In this document: positions 1 to 6,728 of the stretch, one piece after another
How the letters are laid out: the number at the start of each line of letters is the position of its first letter
Position numbering within the stretch: the first letter of the stretch is position 1
DNA from: DASXYG01 sp036502625
GTDB taxonomy: Bacteria; Actinomycetota; Actinomycetes; Streptosporangiales; Streptosporangiaceae
DNA: 12,737 nt
Direction of reading: 5' to 3'
NCBI GenBank assembly: GCA_036502625.1
Contig: DASXYG010000012.1
Coordinates: 1 to 12,737, forward strand
The notes under the pieces: model-generated
Told to the model about the DNA's origin: nothing
The model's input: the letters and a program-made list of their open reading frames with translations, nothing else
Database searches by the model: none
Made by a program: the position numbers and the translations under genes

Positions 1-38
1 CCCGTGACCGGTCTCCGGTCGCGGGACGACGGTCGTCC
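1..38 (-). terminator. Double hairpin after the conservon
   Basis: Two adjacent inverted repeats lie just past the stop codon of the GAF gene. Bases 1-25 form CCCG-T-GACCGG, loop TCT, CCGGTC-G-CGGG, an 11-pair stem if one G-U pair is allowed. Bases 24-38 form GGACGAC, G, GTCGTCC, a perfect 7-base-arm repeat. The two share two bases, so they may be alternative or sequential structures. Position and strength fit a transcription terminator for the minus-strand conservon operon. No U-tract can be seen because the downstream side lies outside the window, and actinobacterial terminators often lack one. Confidence 0.5.
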
Positions 39-42
39 GGGG

Positions 43-609
43 CTATCCGGTGCGGCCCGCGCGGTAGCGGATGAGCCGCATGAGGTCCGCGGCCCGGCCC
101 TTGATGAGGTCGAGGCCCGGGTGCCCCCACGGCCGCGGTTCGCTGTCAATGATGCAGATCGTGCCGAGGGCCGCACCGGTGTCGTCGATCAGCGGCGCGC
201 CGACGTACGTACGGATGCCGAGCTTGTCGACGACCGGGTTGCCGGCGAACCGCGGGTAGTCGCACACGTCGTCGAGCACCAGCGCCTTGCGGCGGACCAC
301 GACGTGCGGGCAGTAGCCGTGGTCCAGCGGGACCTCGCGGCCGAGCTGCGGCTCGCCGTCCGGGCCCGGGGCGTACAGGCCGCCGAGGTACTGCTGGTCG
401 GTCACGAAGTTCACCATGGCGAACGGCGGCTGCTCCGACCCGACGAGCTGGCCGGCCGCGAACGCGAGCTCACGGGCGAACTCGTCGAGCTGCGGGTCGG
501 GCCCCTGCCCGAGGCCGAGGCCGCGCAGCCGGAGCGCGCGCTGCGGCGCCTCGGGGTCGGACGGCATCAGCAGATGTCCCGATGTCTCGTAGATCTGGTC
601 GTCGGTCAC
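43..609 (-). CDS. GAF-domain protein of the conservon
   Basis: Fifth and last gene of the conservon, 188 residues. A GAF domain covers roughly residues 40-185. It has the typical central stretch with DHGYCPHVVV near residue 97, a run like LVLDDVCDYPRF, then GIRTYVGAPLID and LGTICIID. GAF domains bind small molecules or serve as protein-interaction modules; no catalytic output domain is attached. The GTG start at 609 is chosen because GGGAG lies five bases upstream (615-619); the frame stays open further upstream inside cvnD but without GAF-like sequence. It begins 32 bases after the cvnD stop, so it is very probably co-transcribed. The conserved Cys in HGYCPH could be a redox or ligand contact, but that is inference. 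Domain call firm; ligand unknown. Confidence 0.88.
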   Translation of the reverse strand: MTDDQIYETSGHLLMPSDPEAPQRALRLRGLGLGQGPDPQLDEFARELAFAAGQLVGSEQPPFAMVNFVTDQQYLGGLYAPGPDGEPQLGREVPLDHGYCPHVVVRRKALVLDDVCDYPRFAGNPVVDKLGIRTYVGAPLIDDTGAALGTICIIDSEPRPWGHPGLDLIKGRAADLMRLIRYRAGRTG

Positions 610-641
610 GTCGTCTCCCAGTAACGGGGTCTGCGGATGGG

Positions 642-1217
642 CTAAGCCGGGACGGCGGTGAGCAGGTGCGTGATCAGGGCGCGGAGGGTCACGATCGCCG
701 ACCCCTGGTCGCGGGCGTCGCACAGCACGATCGGCACCTTGGGATCGAGGTCGAGCGCGACGCGCACCTCGTCCGGCTCGTACCGGAACGCGTCGTCGAA
801 CTCGTTGACCGCGACGAGGAAGTCGATGCCGCGGTTCTCGAAGAAGTCGACGGCGTCGAAGCACGCCTCGATCCGGCGGGTGTCGGCCAGCACGATGGCG
901 CCGAGCGCGCCGGCGCACAGCTCGTCCCACATGAACCAGAACCGATCCTGGCCGGGCGTGCCGAAGAGGTACAGCACGACGCCGTACCGGTCCATGGTGA
1001 TCCGGCCGAAGTCCAAGGCGACGGTGGTCGTGGACTTGTCCTCGATCCCGGCGAGGTTGTCGACGCCCACGCTCACCGAGGTGATGAGCTCTTCGGTGCT
1101 CAGTGGCTCGATCTCGCTCGCCGCGCCGACGAACGTCGTCTTGCCGACGCCGAACCCACCCGCGATCAGGATCTTGACCTGGGTGGGAAACAACTCATCA
1201 GACTCCTTGTAGGCCAT
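642..1217 (-). CDS. cvnD: Conservon Ras-like GTPase CvnD
   Basis: Small GTPase of 191 residues, the ATP/GTP-binding member of actinobacterial conservons, related to the MglA/Ras-like proteins. Visible motifs are the P-loop GGFGVGKT at residues 20-27, a switch-like TTT at 63-65, GTPGQ at 86-90 in place of the Ras DTAGQ, and NEFD at 138-141 in place of NKxD. The altered G3 and G4 motifs are usual for this family. Conservon proteins are thought to form a membrane-associated complex resembling eukaryotic G-protein-coupled signalling, with CvnB acting on the GTPase. The ATG at 1217 lies 20 bases inside the 3' end of cvnC, and a GGAG lies upstream at moderate spacing. The overlap implies translational coupling. 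Product recognition is very secure. Confidence 0.95.
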   Translation of the reverse strand: MAYKESDELFPTQVKILIAGGFGVGKTTFVGAASEIEPLSTEELITSVSVGVDNLAGIEDKSTTTVALDFGRITMDRYGVVLYLFGTPGQDRFWFMWDELCAGALGAIVLADTRRIEACFDAVDFFENRGIDFLVAVNEFDDAFRYEPDEVRVALDLDPKVPIVLCDARDQGSAIVTLRALITHLLTAVPA

Positions 1218-1572
1218 CGAGCAGCTTCTCCAATAGGGCTCGGTCGCGGCGGCCGGTCATCGGGCGCGGCGCTCGGGTGGTGATGGCCGCGCAGTCGACC
1301 AGGTCCGCCAGGAGGACCTTGGTGACGGCCAGGGGAAGGCGCATGTACGCCGACACCTCGGCGACCGAGGTCGGTGTACGGCACAAGCGCAGCATTCGCA
1401 GGTGTTCCAGGTCCATGCCGCCCGGGCTCTCGCTGGTGGCGATCACCAGCGAGAGCAGGTCGAGCTCGACGGTGGGCCGGGTGCGGCCCTCGCTCACGGA
1501 GTACGGACGGATCAGCGGGCCCGCGTCGTCGTCGATCCAGACGTCGTCGTCGCCGGATTCCGGGGTGCTCAT
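1198..1572 (-). CDS. cvnC: DUF742 conservon protein CvnC
   Basis: A 124-residue protein of the DUF742 family, the third conservon component. The N-terminus is acidic (DDDVWIDDDAG), followed by the family signature PLIRPYSVSEGRT near residues 19-31. A winged-helix-like body follows, with helices around LDLLSLVIAT, HLRMLRLCRTPTSVAEVSAYMRL and VTKVLLADLVD. The role is unknown; it is thought to work with the CvnB and CvnD proteins. Its ATG overlaps the cvnB stop in an ATGA (1569-1572), and its own 3' end overlaps cvnD by 20 bases, so the three genes are tightly coupled. Family assignment is secure from sequence and position. Confidence 0.93.
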   Translation of the reverse strand: MSTPESGDDDVWIDDDAGPLIRPYSVSEGRTRPTVELDLLSLVIATSESPGGMDLEHLRMLRLCRTPTSVAEVSAYMRLPLAVTKVLLADLVDCAAITTRAPRPMTGRRDRALLEKLLDGLQGV

Positions 1573-2003
1573 GAGATCCGGCGGTTGGCGCCGCCGGCCG
1601 CGGCGTGCCGTGCCGCGGTGTCCAGGAATGGGCGTACGGCCTTGATGAGCTGCGCCATCTGGAAACCGACGACGCTCGGGTCGGCCTCTTTCTCCGCGAG
1701 GACCGCCAGGACGGAGTTGAAACCGGCCCAGCAGATGTAGAGCTGGCTGGAATACAGTTCCGCCACGACCTGGCGTACGGCATCACTCCCGTCGAATTTG
1801 GCGCCCGCGCTGCGCGCCATGGAGAAAAGGCCGGCGGCCAGCGCGGAAAGGCGTTCCGAATTGTCGCGGTCCAGGCCGTGGGCCGCTTTCAGCATTCCGT
1901 CCGAGGACAGCAGCACGCTGCCGCGAATGACCGGGACCTCCTCGCTCAGCCCCTGCAACAGCCAGGCGATGTCCTGAGGATCGTACGCAGAGGTGGCATT
2001 CAC
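1569..2003 (-). CDS. cvnB: Roadblock/LC7 protein CvnB
   Basis: Roadblock/LC7-domain protein of 144 residues, the second conservon component and probable GTPase-activating-like partner of CvnD. The start of the domain shows DIAWLLQGLSEEVPVIRGSV, then LLSSDGMLKAA, the helix SERLSALAAGLFSMARS, and the strands LYICWAGFNSVLAVLAE. The frame is open well upstream, but the GTG at 2003 is the start: AGAAGGAG sits with GGAG at 2011-2014, seven bases away, and everything upstream is low-complexity antisense of cvnA. An ATG overlaps this GTG region out of frame. The ribosome binding site abuts the cvnA stop at 2017-2019, so coupling to cvnA is likely. It ends in a 4-base overlap with cvnC. Confidence 0.93.
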   Translation of the reverse strand: MNATSAYDPQDIAWLLQGLSEEVPVIRGSVLLSSDGMLKAAHGLDRDNSERLSALAAGLFSMARSAGAKFDGSDAVRQVVAELYSSQLYICWAGFNSVLAVLAEKEADPSVVGFQMAQLIKAVRPFLDTAARHAAAGGANRRIS

Positions 2004-2010
2004 TGGGGTG

Positions 2011-2018
2011 CTCCTTCT
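2011..2018 (-). promoter_or_regulatory. Ribosome binding site of cvnB
   Basis: AGAAGGAG on the minus strand, seven bases before the GTG start of cvnB and overlapping the cvnA stop codon by two bases. It decides the cvnB start inside a much longer open frame and implies re-initiation or coupling after cvnA. Confidence 0.75.
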
Positions 2019-3729
2019 AAGTCCGTGATATTCCGTCGGTCGGCGCCATCGGCTCGTCCGCCGGGCCCTCGTCCTGGCCGCTGCGCATTCCCTGCTGGAA
2101 CGCCGCGAACATGCCGGGGCTCGGGTCGTTGTCGCCGCCGTCCTCGCGTGGGAGGGGGGCGGTGAGGAGTTCCGCCGCGATGTGCGTCTGCGCGCGGCGC
2201 CGGGGCAGCACGGGCCGCGCCCGGCCGTCTCCGGCCGGCTCGGCCCGGGTCTCGACGCGCGGGGTCGGACCGGTGATGGGCCCCGTGGACGGCCCGGCCG
2301 TGGCCGCCGGTGCGGGTACGGACGGCCGCTCCGCGTACGTCTCCTGCGGCACCCGCGTGGGCAGCGCGGCGGGGGACGCGGCGGGCGGGGTGGGTGCGGC
2401 GGGCGGTTCGGCGGCGGCTCGCGCGGGCTCCTGGCCCTGCGTCTGGCCCTGCGCCGCCTCCTCGGGCTCGGCACCGATCAGTTCCTTTGGCACCACCACG
2501 ATGGCCTGGGTACCTCCGTAGATGTTGGTCTGCAGCCGCACGGCGACACGGTGCCGGTGGGCCAGGGCGGACACGACGAGCATGCCGATCCGGCCGTCCT
2601 GGATCAGGTCGTACGTGTCGACGTAGTCCGGGTCGGAGAGCAGGTCGTTCAGCCGGCGCTGGTCGTCACGCGGAATGCCGAGACCGCGGTCCTCGATCTC
2701 GATGGCCAGGCCCGCGGTGACCGGCTCGGCCCGGATGATCACCTGGGTCTGCGGCGGCGCGAACTTGGTGGCGTTCTCGACGAGCTCGGCGAGGAGGTGC
2801 ACGGTGTCGGCGACGGCGCCGCCGTCCAGCGTGCCCTCGACCGGTGGCGCGACCTTGACGCGGTTGTAGTGCTCGACCTCGGCGATGGCCGAGCGCAGCA
2901 CCTCGTACACCGTGACGGGACGGGTCCAGCGGCGCCGGGACGTGGCGCCGCCGATCACGGCGAGGCTCTCCGCCTGGCGCCGCATGCGGGTGTTGAGGTG
3001 GTCGACGCGGAACAGGCCCTTGAGCAGGTCCGGGTCCTCGACCTGGTTCTCCAGACCGTCGAGGCCCTGGATCGCGCGGTAGGACAGCGTCTGCATGCGC
3101 CGGGCCAGGTTGACGACGAACGCCTCGACGTGTTCGGCCGACCGCCGCCCGGTACGCGCGCCGGCGGTGGTGACCAGGACGTTCCACGCCTCGGCCTGGC
3201 CGTCGCGCAGGTCGTACTCGAGCTGCGCGAAGGTGTCGTCCGTGGACGGCCGCCCGGCTGGGCTCCGGAGCGCGGGGACGTTGCCGGCCGCGACCCATTC
3301 GTTCAGCTCGTGCAGCTCGTTCCGGCCGTGCGAGACGACGGACCGCAGATGGGCCAGGCGGCGCTGCCAGTCCTCCGGGCCGCCCGGGCCGCCCGGGGCG
3401 GCCGGGGCGGCCGAGGCGGCCGGGCGTACGGACCGCCGATTGGCCCGCCGGGTCGCCTCGCTCGCGCCGAGCGCCGCCGCGCCCAGCACGGCGACCGCCG
3501 CGGCCAGGAGGAGCACCAGCACCACCTGCGCGCGCATCGAAACGGTGCCCAGCGTGAGCACCGCCGCCACGGCGATCACCCCGAGGATCGCCATGAGCGC
3601 GGTGGGCAGCACGGAGATGTACAGATTGAACGCACGGACGCCGGACGCGCGCCGCCGGCCGCGGCCGGACGGCGCACCCCGCCCGGATTCGTGGCGTTCG
3701 GCGTCCGGTGGCACGGAGTGCTGAGGCAT
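2017..3729 (-). CDS. cvnA: Conservon sensor-kinase-like ATPase CvnA
   Basis: Membrane protein of 570 residues. A basic, disordered N-terminus (1-33) is followed by two transmembrane segments at about 38-61 and 68-89 with almost no external loop, so little extracellular sensing is expected. Next come an Ala/Gly/Pro linker (102-118), a helical region with MQTLSYRAI and DPDLLKGLFRVDHL (212-245), and a HATPase_c domain. In that domain the N box is ELVENATKFAPP (315-326), the G1 box DRGLGI (347-352) and the G2 box GRIGMLVV (379-386). No clear phospho-acceptor His box is present, as usual for CvnA. The C-terminal 150 residues are Pro/Ala-rich and end with FAAFQQGMRSG (541-551), a conserved tail in this family. 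ATG at 3729 with AGGA upstream. First gene of the operon. Confidence 0.93.
   Translation of the reverse strand: MPQHSVPPDAERHESGRGAPSGRGRRRASGVRAFNLYISVLPTALMAILGVIAVAAVLTLGTVSMRAQVVLVLLLAAAVAVLGAAALGASEATRRANRRSVRPAASAAPAAPGGPGGPEDWQRRLAHLRSVVSHGRNELHELNEWVAAGNVPALRSPAGRPSTDDTFAQLEYDLRDGQAEAWNVLVTTAGARTGRRSAEHVEAFVVNLARRMQTLSYRAIQGLDGLENQVEDPDLLKGLFRVDHLNTRMRRQAESLAVIGGATSRRRWTRPVTVYEVLRSAIAEVEHYNRVKVAPPVEGTLDGGAVADTVHLLAELVENATKFAPPQTQVIIRAEPVTAGLAIEIEDRGLGIPRDDQRRLNDLLSDPDYVDTYDLIQDGRIGMLVVSALAHRHRVAVRLQTNIYGGTQAIVVVPKELIGAEPEEAAQGQTQGQEPARAAAEPPAAPTPPAASPAALPTRVPQETYAERPSVPAPAATAGPSTGPITGPTPRVETRAEPAGDGRARPVLPRRRAQTHIAAELLTAPLPREDGGDNDPSPGMFAAFQQGMRSGQDEGPADEPMAPTDGISRT
3377..3421. repeat. 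Five 9-base GC-rich units inside cvnA
   Basis: Plus-strand units are gggccgccc twice, then ggggcggcc twice, then gaggcggcc. They encode the Ala/Ser/Pro/Gly linker just after the second transmembrane segment of CvnA. Such in-frame 9-base units can expand or contract without breaking the gene, changing linker length by three residues. Confidence 0.6.
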
Positions 3730-3969
3730 CAGGGTCCTAGGGGCGCGAATCGGCGGGAGGCGTCACAGATCAACAACATACGACGGATGTCCGTAAGAGA
3801 TGACCCATTCGGCTTGATACCCGGTACCGCGTCACCCGCGCGCGCGTAAAGCCCCGGTATCCCCCCAGGTCAGCTCCGTCCACGCCGCACCCGGCCCACC
3901 GCCAGGAGTGATATCCGTAATATCGGCACGGGCCGGCGTTATACCCGACATGACGGCGAACCCCCCGGG
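3730..3969 (-). promoter_or_regulatory. Intergenic region upstream of cvnA
   Basis: A 240-base gap with lower GC than its surroundings, holding the presumed conservon promoter and the end of the upstream operon. On the minus strand a -10-like TATGTT (3775-3780) lies about 45 bases before cvnA, without a good -35. A second candidate, TATAAC, is at 3938-3943. Two short inverted repeats stand out: ACGGA-TG-TCCGT (3783-3794), right next to TATGTT, and GATAT-CCGTA-ATATC (3910-3924). No convincing gene or strong terminator was found here. Confidence 0.35.
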
Positions 3970-5013
3970 TCAGCCGACACCGTCCAGCACCTCGTGCGCC
4001 CGCGCCACCAGCGACGGCACGATGTCGCCGGCGTTGGCGAAGCCCTCGCCCACGGTCAGCCCCTGGACGTACCGGTAGTGGATGCCCTCGCTGATCACCG
4101 CGAGCTTGTAGCCGCCGAGCGCGCGGTACCACCCGATGTCGCCCACGTCGGTGCCCGTACGGTCGGCGTACCGGGCGATCACGTCGTCGGCGGTCAGGAA
4201 CCCGGGGATCTCCGATGTGCGCGGCACCCGGGAGTCCGCGTGCCGGTCGCCGCGCTCCCAGTAGACGAGCACGAGCCCCAGGTCGGCCAGCGGGTCGCCG
4301 AGCGTGGACATCTCCCAGTCGAGCACCGCCCCGATCCGCCCCGGATCGCCCGCGTCCACGAGCACGTTGTCCAGCTTGTAGTCGCCGTGCAGCAGCGCCA
4401 CCCGCGCGCTCGACGGCACCGACGCGGCCAGCCGCCCGGCCAGCTCCTCGATGCCCGGCAGGTCGCGGCTGCGCGACGCGGCGAGCTGCTTCGTCCACCG
4501 CCGCACCTGCCGCTCCAGGTAGCCCTCGGGCCGCCCGAACCCGACGAGCCCCACGTCGTCAGGGCGTACGGAGTGCAGCGCGGCCAGCACGTCCACCAGC
4601 GCGGTGCTCACCGCGCGCCCATCGGCGGCGGAGAACCCGGCGAGGTCCGCGCCCGTCCGGTACACCACGCCCGGCACGTGCGACATCAGGTAGAACGGCG
4701 CGCCCAGCACGGACTCGTCCGCGCACAGCACGTACGTCTCCGGCACCGGCACCGCCGTGCCGTGCAGCGCGCTGATCACCTCGTACTCGCGCGCCATGTT
4801 GTGCGCGGTGGGCAGCACGTGGCCGAGCGGCGGACGGCGCAGCACCCACTCGGCGCGCCCGTCGCCGACGACGTACGTCAGGTTCGACTTCCCGCCCGCG
4901 ATCAGCTCCGCCCGCAGCGGCCCGCCCACCAGCCCGGGCGCCGCCGTCTCCAGGTACGCGCGCAGCGCGGCGGTATCGACGCCCGGAGGGTCGCCGGTCT
5001 CGGCTGCGCTCAC
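3970..5013 (-). CDS. APH-family phosphotransferase (LvaA/ACAD11-N type)
   Basis: Kinase-fold phosphotransferase of 347 residues. It has a glycine-rich nucleotide loop GGKSNLTYVV (40-49), RRPPLG (59-64), the catalytic loop LLHGDYKLDNVL (207-218; Asp211, Asn216) and the metal-binding LDWE (231-234; Asp232), followed by GDPLADLG. This is the aminoglycoside-phosphotransferase fold in the form fused to the N-terminus of ACAD10/ACAD11, and the form of LvaA of Pseudomonas putida, which phosphorylates 4-hydroxyacyl-CoA. An antibiotic kinase is unlikely given the operon. The GTG at 5013 overlaps the synthetase stop (GTGA, 5010-5013) and has AAGGAG five bases upstream, which sets the start inside a longer open frame. 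Last gene of the operon. Family firm; substrate inferred. Confidence 0.88.
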   Translation of the reverse strand: MSAAETGDPPGVDTAALRAYLETAAPGLVGGPLRAELIAGGKSNLTYVVGDGRAEWVLRRPPLGHVLPTAHNMAREYEVISALHGTAVPVPETYVLCADESVLGAPFYLMSHVPGVVYRTGADLAGFSAADGRAVSTALVDVLAALHSVRPDDVGLVGFGRPEGYLERQVRRWTKQLAASRSRDLPGIEELAGRLAASVPSSARVALLHGDYKLDNVLVDAGDPGRIGAVLDWEMSTLGDPLADLGLVLVYWERGDRHADSRVPRTSEIPGFLTADDVIARYADRTGTDVGDIGWYRALGGYKLAVISEGIHYRYVQGLTVGEGFANAGDIVPSLVARAHEVLDGVG

Positions 5014-6728
5014 TCGAACTCCTTCTCCAAGCGGTGCTTGATGACCTTCCCCGTGGCCGTCAGCGGCAGGTGGTCCACGATCCGCACCTCGGGGACCTTG
5101 TACGTCGCCATGTTCGCCCGCGCCCACGCGGTGACCGCGTCCGCGTCCACGCCGTCGGCCCCGTCCCGCAGCACCACGTACGCGCGCGGCCGCTGCCCCG
5201 TACGCGGATCGTCCACGCCGATCACCCCGCACCCCTCGACCGCGTCGTTGCGCCCGAGCAGCACCTCGATCTCGGACGGGAACACGCTCATCCCGTTGAC
5301 CTTCAGCATCTCCTTGGCCCGCCCGAGGAAGTGCAGGCAGCCGTCGCCGTCGAGGCAGCCGATGTCCCCCGTGTGCAGCCATCCGTCGCGGACGGCCGCC
5401 GCCGTGGCGTCCGGCTTGTTCCAGTAGCCGCGGGTCAGCGACGGCGTACGGATGACGATCTCGCCCTCGGCATCGGGCGGCTTCGGCTCGCCGGTGTCGA
5501 AGTCGAGGATCATCACCTCGGTGCCGGGCACCGGGATGCCGCAGAACACCGGCTGGGACTTCAGGTCGTGGTCGTCGTCCTGGAACCCGCCGGTGATCGT
5601 GTCGCTGGTGTGGGTCTCGGTCATGCCGTACGAGCCCTCGCGCAGCGTGCCGCCGGTGTTCGGCAGGTCCGCCCAGCGCCGCCGCAGCTCGGGCGTCAGC
5701 TTGCGGACGAACGACATGCCCGCGGTGTAGCGCAGCGAGGTGAGGTCGCGCGCGGCGAAGTCCGGCCGATCCATCAGCTCGACGTAGTTGTCGACGGTGG
5801 CCACCATGCCGGTCACCCGGTAGCGCTCGACCGCCTCCAGCACGGCGTCCGGGTCCCACCGGTTGAGCAGCACCACCGTCGAGCCGGTGAACACCGGGTT
5901 GAGCAGGCCGCCGTTCTCCCCGGCGATCCAGAACACCGGGATGAAGATCAGCGAGACGTCGTCCGGGCCGTTCCCCGACCCGTACGTCGTGGCCGTCGCG
6001 GCCGTGTAGAGCATGTCGCCGTGGGTGTGCTCGCAGCCCTTCGGCATGCCGGTGGTGCCGCCGGTGTAGTTCAGCGCGGCGAGGTCGTCCAGCCGCGGCG
6101 TCACCGGCTTCACCGCGGGCGCCGCGTTCAGCGCGTCGGCGAACGTCCGCGTCTCCACGCCCTCGAACGCGGTCGGCCGCGGCGGACCGGCGGCCAGCCC
6201 GGACGGCACCGGCAGCGCGGGCGCCGCAGGCAGGTACTCCCCGAGCGCCGTCACCACGACCGCGCGCACCCGCGTCCCGTCCAGCGCCGGCCGCACCACG
6301 TCGGCCAGCGAGTCCAGCGTGACCAGCAGCTCCACGCCCGCGTCGGCCAGTTCGTACGTCAGCTCGGCGGGCTTGAACATCGGGTTGACCGGCACGTGCA
6401 CCGCGCCGGCCTTCAGCACCCCGTAGAACGCGATCATGAACTGCGGGCAGTTCCCCAGATGCAGCCCCACCCGCGTGCCGCCGCCGCAGCCCCGGGTGAG
6501 CAGGAACGCCGCGAACGCGTCGGAAAGCCGGTCGACCTCCGCGTACGTCAGCTCACGGCCGTAGTAGTTCACGCAGGTGTGGCCCGGACGGCGCCGCGCC
6601 CACTGCCGGAGGTACTCCGCCAGCGGCGCCCGCCCGTACGTGTAGTCGGGTTCGGCCGGGAGGTGCGCGGGCCACGCGGCACGCCACTTCTCCCGCAGCT
6701 CGGCGAGGTGCGCGGCGTAGTCGCTCAC
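5010..6728 (-). CDS. Acyl-CoA synthetase (AMP-forming)
   Basis: ANL-superfamily adenylating enzyme of 572 residues, expected to turn a carboxylic acid, ATP and CoA into acyl-CoA. Core motifs are YTGGTTGMPKG (221-231, phosphate loop), YGMTE (367-371), TGD (453-455), GRAKEMLKVNG (469-479, hinge) and the catalytic lysine in TATGKVIKHRL (Lys561). Length is normal and no key residue is missing. It lacks the long insert of fatty-acyl-AMP ligases, so CoA ester formation is the likely outcome. The GTG at 6728 is chosen because it overlaps the dehydrogenase stop (GTGA, 6725-6728) and has GGAGG close upstream; the frame stays open further upstream with no family similarity. Equivalent by position and class to LvaE. 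Substrate chain length cannot be read from sequence. Confidence 0.92.
   Translation of the reverse strand: MSDYAAHLAELREKWRAAWPAHLPAEPDYTYGRAPLAEYLRQWARRRPGHTCVNYYGRELTYAEVDRLSDAFAAFLLTRGCGGGTRVGLHLGNCPQFMIAFYGVLKAGAVHVPVNPMFKPAELTYELADAGVELLVTLDSLADVVRPALDGTRVRAVVVTALGEYLPAAPALPVPSGLAAGPPRPTAFEGVETRTFADALNAAPAVKPVTPRLDDLAALNYTGGTTGMPKGCEHTHGDMLYTAATATTYGSGNGPDDVSLIFIPVFWIAGENGGLLNPVFTGSTVVLLNRWDPDAVLEAVERYRVTGMVATVDNYVELMDRPDFAARDLTSLRYTAGMSFVRKLTPELRRRWADLPNTGGTLREGSYGMTETHTSDTITGGFQDDDHDLKSQPVFCGIPVPGTEVMILDFDTGEPKPPDAEGEIVIRTPSLTRGYWNKPDATAAAVRDGWLHTGDIGCLDGDGCLHFLGRAKEMLKVNGMSVFPSEIEVLLGRNDAVEGCGVIGVDDPRTGQRPRAYVVLRDGADGVDADAVTAWARANMATYKVPEVRIVDHLPLTATGKVIKHRLEKEFE

Noticed and set aside
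2182..3849. Plus-strand open frame opposite cvnA
   Set aside because: No recognisable domain, and it runs through the cvnA promoter region. The cvnA frame has clear HATPase motifs and membrane segments.
3970..5013. Aminoglycoside resistance kinase
   Set aside because: The APH fold is shared, but the form and the operon with acyl-CoA enzymes match the LvaA/ACAD11 kinase group.
3970..5859. Phosphotransferase as a 629-residue fusion
   Set aside because: The N-terminal part is synthetase sequence out of frame; the GTG at 5013 has AAGGAG and overlaps the stop of the previous gene.
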